Positions 44,584-52,152 of a stretch of 64,000 bases of DNA are shown here, in pieces. A program made the position numbers and the translations under genes. Below the pieces are notes generated by a model, which was not told the origin of the DNA, did not search any database, and saw only the letters and a list, made by a program, of their open reading frames with translations. Positions within the stretch are counted from its first letter, which is position 1. Each line of letters opens with the position of its first letter. The stretch lies in NCBI RefSeq assembly GCF_008014695.1, contig NZ_VOXE01000003.1:522313-586312 (forward strand). The letters run 5' to 3'. This DNA is from Chryseobacterium sp. (lineage in GTDB: Bacteria > Bacteroidota > Bacteroidia > Flavobacteriales > Weeksellaceae).

Positions 44584-47202
44584 TTAAGAGACCCGCGGTT
44601 TCAGGAGTTTGGCTACAGTGGCTGTCCAGCCCGTCTGGTGCGAGGCACCAATGCCCATGCCGGTATCTCCGTTGAAGTACTCGTTGAACATAATGTAATC
44701 TTTAAAGTGTTCATCATGGTTCATCATTCGGTTTCCGCCGTTGAAGGCACGCTCTCCGTTTTCATCTTTCATGAAGATGGAGCAGAGACGGCTGCTGAGG
44801 TTGTCGGCGACATATTCCAGGTTTCGCATCTCACCGCTGTTCGTCGGGAATTCAACCTGCATCCGGTCGCCATAGTAGTAATGAAAGCGCTGAAGGCTCT
44901 CAACGATCAGGAAGTTGATCGGGAACCAGATCGGGCCACGCCAGTTGCTGTTTCCGCCGAACATACGGCTGTCGCTCTCTGCCGGAGTGTATTTTACCGA
45001 AAATTCCTGCCCGTCTACAGTAAACTGATACGGTTCATCTTCATAAATTTTCGACATCGAGCGGATTCCGTAATCGGACAGAAATTCTTTTTCATCCACC
45101 ATTCTTTCCAAAACTCTTTTCAGGCGTGTTTTGCGCAAGATGCTCATGAGGTGTTTTCCGCCGGCACCCTCTACCTCCCAATGCGAAACGAGATTGGCGA
45201 GCTCCGGTTTGTTTTTGAGGATCCACTGCATACGCGAGGTGAAATTGGGGAGTTGCTCCAGTATTTCATGGTCGATAATCTCTACTGCAAACATCGGGAT
45301 GAGGCCTACGATGCTTCTGAGTTTCAAAGAAACAGAGTCACCGTCATTCAGCTGAAGCACATCGTAGAAAAAGCCGTCTTCCTCATTCCAGAGGCCTCCT
45401 TTGGCACCGCCGATATTTTCCATCGCCTCGGCAATGTACAGGTAATGTTCGAAGAATTTGATGGCCATATCCTCATAAACTGGGTTGTAGAGCGCGAGCT
45501 CCATGGAGATGCGCATCATGTTCAGGGCAAACATCGCCATCCAGCTGGTACCGTCGGCCTGCTCCAGATGGTCACCGTTCTTGAACTCCATATTGCGGTC
45601 GAAGGCACCGATATTGTCGAGACCTAGGAAGCCTCCTCCGAAGACATTGTTCCCGTTCTTGTCCTTGCGGTTCACCCACCAGGTAAAGTTCAGGAGCAGT
45701 TTCTGAAATACACTTTCCAAAAACGGGAGATCAGGCTTGCCATTGGCTTTTTCATCGATTTTAAATACACGGAAGGTCGACCAGGCATGCACCGGCGGAT
45801 TCACGTCGCTGAAGTCCCACTCGTAGGCGGGCAACTGGCCGTTCGGGTGAATGTACCATTCTTTGGTAAGGAGTTTAAGCTGATGCTTGGCAAATCCGGG
45901 ATCAAGCAGGGCAAAAGGTACGCAGTGGAAGGCGAGGTCCCACGTCGCAAACCATGGATATTCCCATTTGTCGGGCATGGAAATGATGTCTTTGTTCTGC
46001 ATGTGTTCCCATTCTGTATTGCGGACATGGCGACTGAAGTCGCGTGGCGCTTCTTGTCTGGGATCGCCTTTCAGCCATTTCGAGACGTTGTAATAGTAGA
46101 ACTGCTTGTTCCATAAAAGTCCGGCAAAAGCCTGTCTCTGGATGTTTTTCTCTTCCTCATCGGCCAGGTCACACTGGATGTCTGCATAAAAATCCTCCGC
46201 TTCCTGTTTCCGGAGTGCGACGATTTCATCAAAATCAAAGAACGCATCATCCATTTCATGCGGGCTGAGCCTGAAATCGAAACTGCGGCTTTCGCCGGGT
46301 TCCAGTTCAGCGTCAATGAAGAAGCTGGCTTTGGTTCCGGACTTTTCCGGGTTCACCGCATCTTCCGTTCCGTGGATGAGGTAATTGTTGATGCCATCTT
46401 TAAAGAACTTTGCTTCGGACGGAGTTCCGAATATCTTCTCCGAATTTGTTTCGTTGTTGCAGAATAAAGTTTCAGCGGAAGTGTCTCTTGCATAGAATTT
46501 CTTCATGCAGATGGTATTGTGGTCGATATCGATCACTCCGTTGAACGAAGACTTTAGTTGAGGTTCATACGCGCCATAGCCCCAGGTCCAGTTATTGCGG
46601 TACCAAACGGTCGGGAGGATAACGAGAGGTGCCTTTGTGCTGCTTCTGTTTACTGCCGTGACGCGGATCAGGAAGTCGTCATGATTGATCTTGGCGTATT
46701 CGATGAAAATATCAAAATAGGCGTTGTTCTCAAAGATTCCGGTATCAGTAAGTTCAAATTCCCCTTCTTTTTTTGTGCGTGCGGCGTTCTCGTTTACAAG
46801 CTGTTCATAAGGGAACTCATTGATGGGATACTTGTACACCATCTTCATGTACGAATGAGTTGGGGTATTGTCCAGGTAGTAAAAGATTTCCTTGATGTCT
46901 TCTCCGTGGTTTCCCTCGTGATTGCTTAAGCCGAAGAAACGTTCTTTTATGATTTGATCGCGGCGGTTCCAGAAAGAAAAGGCGAAGCAGAGCCGCTGTT
47001 TGCTGTCGCAGATTCCGGCAATTCCGTCTTCGTTCCAGCGGTAAGCCCGGCTGATGGCACCGTGATAGTTGGTATAGTCCCACGCATTACCATTGGTACT
47101 GTAATCCTCGCGCACCGTGCCCCATTGGCGGTTGCTTACATAAGGTCCCCATTTCTTCCATTGGTCATCGAGCATTCTTTCTTTCTCAGCCATCATATTC
47201 AT
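44584..47202 (-). CDS. GH63-type glucosidase (mannosyl-oligosaccharide glucosidase-like)
   Basis: This 872-aa protein has the GH63-like pattern: KKWGPYVSNRQWGTVREDYS, then HGAISRAYRWNEDGIAG, then PDKWEYPWFATWDLAFHC (catalytic Asp region), YEWDFSDVNPPVHAWS, and AEAMENIGGAKGGLWNEEDGFFYD. NWRGPIWFPINFLIVESLQRF comes near the C-terminus. No signal peptide, so it is likely cytosolic. The exact glycan substrate is unknown. It follows the GNAT-like gene by 62 bp. Two in-frame start codons (47202 and 47196) are possible. A 7/8 -7 box, TAATTTCG, lies at 47213-47220. Confidence 0.88.
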   Translation of the reverse strand: MNMMAEKERMLDDQWKKWGPYVSNRQWGTVREDYSTNGNAWDYTNYHGAISRAYRWNEDGIAGICDSKQRLCFAFSFWNRRDQIIKERFFGLSNHEGNHGEDIKEIFYYLDNTPTHSYMKMVYKYPINEFPYEQLVNENAARTKKEGEFELTDTGIFENNAYFDIFIEYAKINHDDFLIRVTAVNRSSTKAPLVILPTVWYRNNWTWGYGAYEPQLKSSFNGVIDIDHNTICMKKFYARDTSAETLFCNNETNSEKIFGTPSEAKFFKDGINNYLIHGTEDAVNPEKSGTKASFFIDAELEPGESRSFDFRLSPHEMDDAFFDFDEIVALRKQEAEDFYADIQCDLADEEEKNIQRQAFAGLLWNKQFYYYNVSKWLKGDPRQEAPRDFSRHVRNTEWEHMQNKDIISMPDKWEYPWFATWDLAFHCVPFALLDPGFAKHQLKLLTKEWYIHPNGQLPAYEWDFSDVNPPVHAWSTFRVFKIDEKANGKPDLPFLESVFQKLLLNFTWWVNRKDKNGNNVFGGGFLGLDNIGAFDRNMEFKNGDHLEQADGTSWMAMFALNMMRISMELALYNPVYEDMAIKFFEHYLYIAEAMENIGGAKGGLWNEEDGFFYDVLQLNDGDSVSLKLRSIVGLIPMFAVEIIDHEILEQLPNFTSRMQWILKNKPELANLVSHWEVEGAGGKHLMSILRKTRLKRVLERMVDEKEFLSDYGIRSMSKIYEDEPYQFTVDGQEFSVKYTPAESDSRMFGGNSNWRGPIWFPINFLIVESLQRFHYYYGDRMQVEFPTNSGEMRNLEYVADNLSSRLCSIFMKDENGERAFNGGNRMMNHDEHFKDYIMFNEYFNGDTGMGIGASHQTGWTATVAKLLKPRVS

Positions 47203-47264
47203 ATTTCAGGTGCGAAATTATGAAATTAATATTTCCCGCGAATGTCGGGGCAATATCTTAAAGT

Positions 47265-48416
47265 CTACAGGATAGGATGCCTTTCAAATTCTTTTTTCCG
47301 GTCGAAAAGATAACGGAAGGTTGCCAGTTTCCTCGTGACCTTTGTATCTAAGTTCTCGGCAATCTTCAGCATTTTGGGATTGAAGTCGCCGATCCACTGC
47401 ATTTCGATTTCCTGAAAATCGGTGTGTTTCCGCAAATGTTTCGTGCCTTCCCAGATCATATACCCTTCGATTCCTTTCTTCTGCCACTCCGGCACCACCC
47501 CGAAAACAAGACCCACCATCTTTGTATTCTTCGTGAATTTTTTCAGCCAGAGGAATTTAATCTTCTGCCACCATCCGAACTTGCCTTTAAGATACTTGAA
47601 CCATTGGTTCAGATCCGGAATATTGATCCACATGGCAATTGGCTTTTCATTTTCATATACAAACCACGAGATGTGTTCATTGATCACCGGTTTCATGCTT
47701 TGAAAGATCCTGAGTGCTTTTCCCTCATCAATCTGTTTTCCCTCTCCATGATCTGCCCAGGCTTTGTTGTAAATCTCAGAGAAATCCTTGGCAAATTTAT
47801 CAAGTTTCCTTTTGGTCATCCTTCTTGCAGAAATCGCAGGATTGCGTTTGTGTTTTTCATGCAGCAGCGTAAAAACCCTGGAAACTTTACTGTGGGTAGG
47901 TCTGCTGTAACAGATCTGGTTAAAATATACTTCGAAACCATAGTTTTTAAAGAGATCGCTATAGTAGGGGGGATGATAGTTCATTCCGTACAGAGGTTCG
48001 GCAAAACCTTCGGTAAGAAGTCCCCAGAATTTATCCCTTTCGCCGAAGTTGATGGGGCCGTCCATAGCTTCCATACCTTTTTCCTGAAGCCAGCTTTTGC
48101 AGAAATCAAAGATATAGTTCGCCGTATTCTGATCGTTGATACAGTCGAAAAAGCCGAAACCGCCTGTAGGCTGTTTCTGTTTGTATTTCCCATTCACAAA
48201 TACGGCAACTTTACCCACCGTTTCGTTCTTTTCGTTCGTGAAAAGAAACCTTTCACAAACACCAGTTTTGAAAAATTTATTCTTTTTCCGGTCAAAAACA
48301 CTTTCAACATCGGTATCTAAAAAACGGATATAATGGGGATCATCGTTATAGAGCCGGTCCGGAAAGTTTAGGAATTCATCAACAAGGGTAGGGGTGTTAA
48401 CTGGGATAACTTTCAA
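47265..48416 (-). CDS. GNAT-fold protein, function unknown
   Basis: This 383-aa protein has an N-terminal part FLNFPDRLYNDDPHYIRFLDTDVESVFDRKKNKFF and GKVAVFVNGKYK. A C-terminal acetyltransferase-like region follows: MVGLVFGVVPEWQKKGIEGYMIWEG, where the Q/RxxGxxG acetyl-CoA loop would sit. These resemble large uncharacterised bacterial proteins with two GNAT domains. No signal, soluble. It is transcribed toward the GH63 gene. The substrate is unknown, and I would not assign a pathway. Confidence 0.75.
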   Translation of the reverse strand: MKVIPVNTPTLVDEFLNFPDRLYNDDPHYIRFLDTDVESVFDRKKNKFFKTGVCERFLFTNEKNETVGKVAVFVNGKYKQKQPTGGFGFFDCINDQNTANYIFDFCKSWLQEKGMEAMDGPINFGERDKFWGLLTEGFAEPLYGMNYHPPYYSDLFKNYGFEVYFNQICYSRPTHSKVSRVFTLLHEKHKRNPAISARRMTKRKLDKFAKDFSEIYNKAWADHGEGKQIDEGKALRIFQSMKPVINEHISWFVYENEKPIAMWINIPDLNQWFKYLKGKFGWWQKIKFLWLKKFTKNTKMVGLVFGVVPEWQKKGIEGYMIWEGTKHLRKHTDFQEIEMQWIGDFNPKMLKIAENLDTKVTRKLATFRYLFDRKKEFERHPIL

Positions 48417-48475
48417 AATCTCTTATTTTTATTTCAAATGTATAATAAAAATACGGGTTGCAAAAGACTGAATAT

Positions 48476-48559
48476 TCAATAAAACGGATGCAGACCCGAT
48501 ATTATCTCAATAAGGATGATGAGAGTCGCGCTGATCACTATCCATTTCCCTGAACTCAT
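48476..48559 (-). CDS. Candidate 27-aa membrane microprotein
   Basis: A 28-codon ORF on the minus strand encodes MSSGKWIVISATLIILIEII and then SGLHPFY. It consists of a polar start, one hydrophobic span of about 15 residues (IVISATLIILIEII) and a polar end. It lies in the 180-bp gap between folE and the GNAT-like gene. The A-rich upstream fits this genome's start regions. It may be real or a chance ORF; no known family. Confidence 0.35.
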   Translation of the reverse strand: MSSGKWIVISATLIILIEIISGLHPFY

Positions 48560-48569
48560 AAAAATTGCT

Positions 48570-48577
48570 TAATTTTG
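48570..48577 (+). promoter_or_regulatory. -7 box before folE
   Basis: TAATTTTG is an exact TAnnTTTG match 19 bp before the folE ATG. The preceding bases ATTGCTTAATTT recur at 50830-50841 before the T9SS gene. Confidence 0.55.
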
Positions 48578-48596
48578 GGGATTATTAATAAGGAAT

Positions 48597-49262
48597 ATGA
48601 CAGATTTTATTGATAACGACGACGATGTCTTTACCGGGAAGGAGCACACTCCGCTGCGGAAAGATGCGTTCGAGAAATCACCGGAAGAAAAAATTGAACT
48701 CATCCGCCATCATTTCCATGAGATTATGGAGACTTTAGGCATGGATATGACCGATGATTCCCTGAAAGACTCCCCGAAAAGAGTCGCAAAGATGTTTGTG
48801 AATGAGATATTCGGCGGACTGCTGCCGGAAAACAAGCCCGGGATTTCCACTTTTTCCAACAAATATAAATACCGGCAAATGCTGGTAGAAAAAGATATAA
48901 CGGTTTATTCGTTCTGCGAACACCATTTCCTGCCGATCATCGGCAGGGCACATGTTGCCTATATCTCCAACGGAGAAGTTATCGGACTTTCCAAGATCAA
49001 CCGGATTGTAGATTACTATGCGAAACGTCCGCAGGTGCAGGAAAGGTTAACGATGCAGATCGTGGATGCACTGAAATCCGCACTTGGAACAAAAGATGTT
49101 GCCTGCATTATTGACGCAAAGCATTTATGTGTAAACTGCCGCGGAATTAAAGATACCGCAAGTTCTACGATTACCGCTGAACTCAGCGGAATCTTCAGAA
49201 CAAATCCCATAACGAGACAGGAATTCCTGCATTACGTGGGAAGCCATGCAAAACTGGACTGA
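48597..49262 (+). CDS. folE: GTP cyclohydrolase I
   Basis: This 221-aa enzyme makes dihydroneopterin triphosphate from GTP for folate. Motifs are the Zn ligands CEHHFLPI (Cys and His) and CVNCRGIKDT, with GLSKINRIVDYYAKRPQVQERLT between them. The N-terminal 35 residues are polar and variable, as in many bacterial forms. It has its own -7 box and is followed by cysS in the same direction after 58 bp. Confidence 0.97.
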   Translation: MTDFIDNDDDVFTGKEHTPLRKDAFEKSPEEKIELIRHHFHEIMETLGMDMTDDSLKDSPKRVAKMFVNEIFGGLLPENKPGISTFSNKYKYRQMLVEKDITVYSFCEHHFLPIIGRAHVAYISNGEVIGLSKINRIVDYYAKRPQVQERLTMQIVDALKSALGTKDVACIIDAKHLCVNCRGIKDTASSTITAELSGIFRTNPITRQEFLHYVGSHAKLD

Positions 49263-49320
49263 TTCTGAATCCGGTCCTTTCCATTACTAAAATATTTGAA
49301 CCGTACTAAGCCTAAAGATT

Positions 49321-50790
49321 ATGCCGCTTAAATTATATAATTCACTTTCCGGAGAAAAGGAAATCTTCAAACCCATTCACGAGAACGCAGTCGGGCTGTA
49401 TGTTTGCGGACCCACGGTTTACAGCAATGTGCACCTCGGAAACGTGCGGACTTTCATGTCTTTTGATTTTATTTACAGGACACTGATGCATTTGGGATAT
49501 AAAGTCAGGTACGTCAGAAACATTACCGATGCTGGTCACCTGACCGACGACGGCGATGTTGAAAACGACCGTTTCGTTAAACAGTCGAGGCTGGAAAAAC
49601 TGGAACCTATGGAGATTGTACAGAAATATACTGTAGATTTTCATAAAGTCCTTGAGACTTTCAATCTTCTTCCGCCTACGATCGAGCCTACTGCAACCGG
49701 TCATATCCTCGAGCAGATTGAACTCGCCCAGAAACTCATCGATAAAGGTTTTGCTTACGAAAGCAACGGTTCTGTGTATTTTGATGTATTGGAATACAAC
49801 AGTCGCGGACTGAATTATGGTGAACTTTCCCGCAGAAACATCGAAGAACTATTTGCAAATACCAGAGATCTGGACGGGCAGAACGAAAAGAAGAATCCTC
49901 AGGATTTTGCTTTATGGAAAGCAGCTTCTCCGGCGCATATCATGCGGTGGAATTCGCCGTGGGGAGAAGGTTTTCCGGGATGGCATCTGGAATGTACCGC
50001 AATGTCCACGAAATATCTTGGAGAAAAGTTCGATATTCATGGCGGTGGCATGGATTTAAAATTTCCGCACCATGAATGTGAAGTAGCTCAGGGAAAGGCC
50101 TGCAACGGTACCGAACCGGTCAATTACTGGCTTCACGCCAACATGCTTACGATGAACGGACAAAGAATGAGCAAATCCACCGGAAATTACATCCTCCCGA
50201 TGGAGCTGGTTTCCGGTGAGAATGATTTTTTTGAAAAGCCTTTTCATCCGAGTGTGGTACGTTTTAATTTTCTGCAGGCGCATTACAGAAGCGTTCTGGA
50301 TATTTCCAGTGAAGCCATGGCAGCAAGCGAAAAAGGATTTCAGCGCCTGATGGAAGCGGTTAAAGTTCTGAACAGTCTTTCACCTAACATTTCTGCTGAA
50401 TCGTCTGTATTCAATCTAAATGACTGGAAAGAGAAGTGTTATGAAGCCCTGACGGACGATTTCAATTCTCCGATTTTGATTTCTTATCTTTTTGAGGCAG
50501 TTAAATTTATTTTCAGTTTGAAAGAAAGAAAAGAAAGTATTTCTGCTGAAGATCTTGAGGAACTTAAAAAACTGATGACTGCATTTGTCTTTGAAGTTCT
50601 GGGTTTACAGAACATCGAAGAAAATAATAATGAAAAGCTCAACCAGGCGTTACAGGTACTTATTGAACTGAGAAATCAGGCCCGAAAAGCCAAGAACTTT
50701 GAGCTGTCAGACCAGATCCGCAACCGTTTGCTTGAAGATGGAATCGAGCTAAAAGATGGGCGAGAAGGGACGACTTATCTTTTGAATTAA
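49321..50790 (+). CDS. cysS: Cysteinyl-tRNA synthetase
   Basis: This 489-aa class I enzyme has the HIGH-like HLGN in [23 protein letters not shown]-type RMSKSTGN and the Zn ligands Cys (YVCGP), Cys (HLECTAMS) and His/Glu (HHECE) follow. The C-terminal helical domain is present. The length is normal. It probably shares transcription with folE or has its own promoter; none is obvious in the 58-bp gap. The last base is followed by a 99-bp spacer that holds a start-codon inverted repeat. Confidence 0.98.
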   Translation: MPLKLYNSLSGEKEIFKPIHENAVGLYVCGPTVYSNVHLGNVRTFMSFDFIYRTLMHLGYKVRYVRNITDAGHLTDDGDVENDRFVKQSRLEKLEPMEIVQKYTVDFHKVLETFNLLPPTIEPTATGHILEQIELAQKLIDKGFAYESNGSVYFDVLEYNSRGLNYGELSRRNIEELFANTRDLDGQNEKKNPQDFALWKAASPAHIMRWNSPWGEGFPGWHLECTAMSTKYLGEKFDIHGGGMDLKFPHHECEVAQGKACNGTEPVNYWLHANMLTMNGQRMSKSTGNYILPMELVSGENDFFEKPFHPSVVRFNFLQAHYRSVLDISSEAMAASEKGFQRLMEAVKVLNSLSPNISAESSVFNLNDWKEKCYEALTDDFNSPILISYLFEAVKFIFSLKERKESISAEDLEELKKLMTAFVFEVLGLQNIEENNNEKLNQALQVLIELRNQARKAKNFELSDQIRNRLLEDGIELKDGREGTTYLLN

Positions 50791-50827
50791 TCTATTGATT
50801 TAATAAAATTTTTTCTGATTTCATAAA

Positions 50828-50891
50828 ATATTGCTTAATTTAGTACCTGTTTTCTGGTTATTAAGTTAAATCATAAAAAATTAAGCAATAT
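50828..50891. repeat. 14-bp inverted repeat overlapping the T9SS gene start codon
   Basis: ATATTGCTTAATTT (50828-50841) and AAATTAAGCAATAT (50878-50891) are perfect complements 36 bp apart. The second arm ends on the A and T of the ATG at 50890-50892. The first arm contains TAATTTAG (50836-50843), a 7/8 match to the -7 consensus. Confidence 0.7.
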
Positions 50892-52044
50892 GAAAAAAAC
50901 ATTACTTCCTTTATTTTTGCTGTTTACAGGCAGCATTATTACTGCACAGCAAGATATTTTTGCCCTCACCGGTAAAGATACTCCCAATATTGTTTTCAAT
51001 GATTTCCGCAGTCTGAATTTCAATGGGAATTCTGATCAGATTATATTTTCTGATCAAAGCACCCCGTCCGTGTATTCCCAGATTCTAAGAAAACAGGTCA
51101 ACGAGGATAAAGCAAGCATTCATCATTCCCAGACCATGCAGATGGCCGGTTTGGCGTATGCATCATCTGGTGACTTGGTTTACACGCCTCTTTTTTCTTC
51201 CAATATCTATGTTTTAAATACCGTTTCAGGTAAAATAAAGCTGGTGGAAAACAATGTCATTAAAACAACCCCTTGTGACATGGGTTCTCATATCACGAGA
51301 ATGGCTGCAGGTTATGACGGAAACATCTATACGCTGAACAACAGCGGTTCACAAATGATCAGAATCAGCCAGAAAAATGGCGAATACACCGTTACAGATT
51401 TAGGCGCGCTTAAAAATGATCCTTCAAATGGGAATAACCGTTTCGACGTTATGAATGTCGGCTACGGCGGCGATATGATTGCTGATGCTGAAAATAATTT
51501 TTATGTGTTCTCGGCTTCCGGCAATGTGTTTAAAATCTTTACTGCTGATTTAAATGCGCAGTTTCTTGGAAAAGTAAATGGTCTTCCGGAAAACTATACG
51601 GTAAACGGCGCAGCAGTGAATGAATTGGGCAATGTAGTGATCGCAAGTGCAAAAGGGCAGTCTTTTTACGAAGTTAATCTGAAAGATCTGTCGGCAAAAT
51701 CTATGGATGGGCCTCAAAACATGCATGTGTATGATCTGGCAAGTAAATATTTTGCAAACGACCGAAAAATTCCGAATGTCGCTGTTTCCAATGAGGTGAA
51801 CATTTACCCGACCAATATCAAAGAAAAATTCTTTAATCTGGCGGCTCCAAACACCAAAGGTGCACTTTCCGTTGAGGTTTACGATTTTTCTGGAAAAAGA
51901 GTCATGCAAAAAGAGGTGACCAATGCAGCCAGAACTGCGGCGAAAATTGAATTGAACAACTTAAACTCCGGCGTTTTTGTCGTGACGGTGAAAGACGAAG
52001 CTAAAAACATTATTTTAACTAAGAAAATTATTATTTCTGAATAA
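50890..52044 (+). CDS. Secreted protein with type IX secretion sorting domain
   Basis: This 384-aa protein has a signal peptide (MKKTLLPLFLLFTGSIITAQ). A beta-propeller-like region follows (repeats of short GNxxYVL/NNxYVF type, about residues 75-290), then a C-terminal T9SS type A sorting domain: VNIYPTNIKEKFFNLA, VEVYDFSGKRVMQKE, LNNLNSGVFVVTVKDE, and KIIISE at the end. The tail directs export across the outer membrane by the type IX system. Its own function is unknown. An inverted repeat overlaps its start codon and a terminator follows. Confidence 0.85.
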   Translation: MKKTLLPLFLLFTGSIITAQQDIFALTGKDTPNIVFNDFRSLNFNGNSDQIIFSDQSTPSVYSQILRKQVNEDKASIHHSQTMQMAGLAYASSGDLVYTPLFSSNIYVLNTVSGKIKLVENNVIKTTPCDMGSHITRMAAGYDGNIYTLNNSGSQMIRISQKNGEYTVTDLGALKNDPSNGNNRFDVMNVGYGGDMIADAENNFYVFSASGNVFKIFTADLNAQFLGKVNGLPENYTVNGAAVNELGNVVIASAKGQSFYEVNLKDLSAKSMDGPQNMHVYDLASKYFANDRKIPNVAVSNEVNIYPTNIKEKFFNLAAPNTKGALSVEVYDFSGKRVMQKEVTNAARTAAKIELNNLNSGVFVVTVKDEAKNIILTKKIIISE

Positions 52045-52068
52045 ATTTTCTGAAACTTATTAATATCA

Positions 52069-52105
52069 GCCTCTCCCGAACTTTTTAGGAGAGGTTTTTA
52101 TTTGA
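52069..52105 (+). terminator. Terminator after the T9SS gene
   Basis: CCTCTCC and GGAGAGG flank an 11-nt loop and are followed by TTTTTATTT. Confidence 0.85.
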
Positions 52106-52152
52106 CAGGATATTTTAATAAATTCATAAATTGCATGTTCTAAAGGCAAAAC

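Noticed and set aside
44638-45627. Long open frame (329 codons) on the plus strand across the GH63 gene
   Set aside because: It is antisense to a well-supported enzyme gene, has no family-like motifs, and reflects codon composition of the opposite strand.
47424-48320. 298-codon plus-strand frame antisense to the GNAT-like gene
   Set aside because: The minus-strand protein has recognisable motifs and family layout; the antisense translation is Phe/His-rich without a start context.
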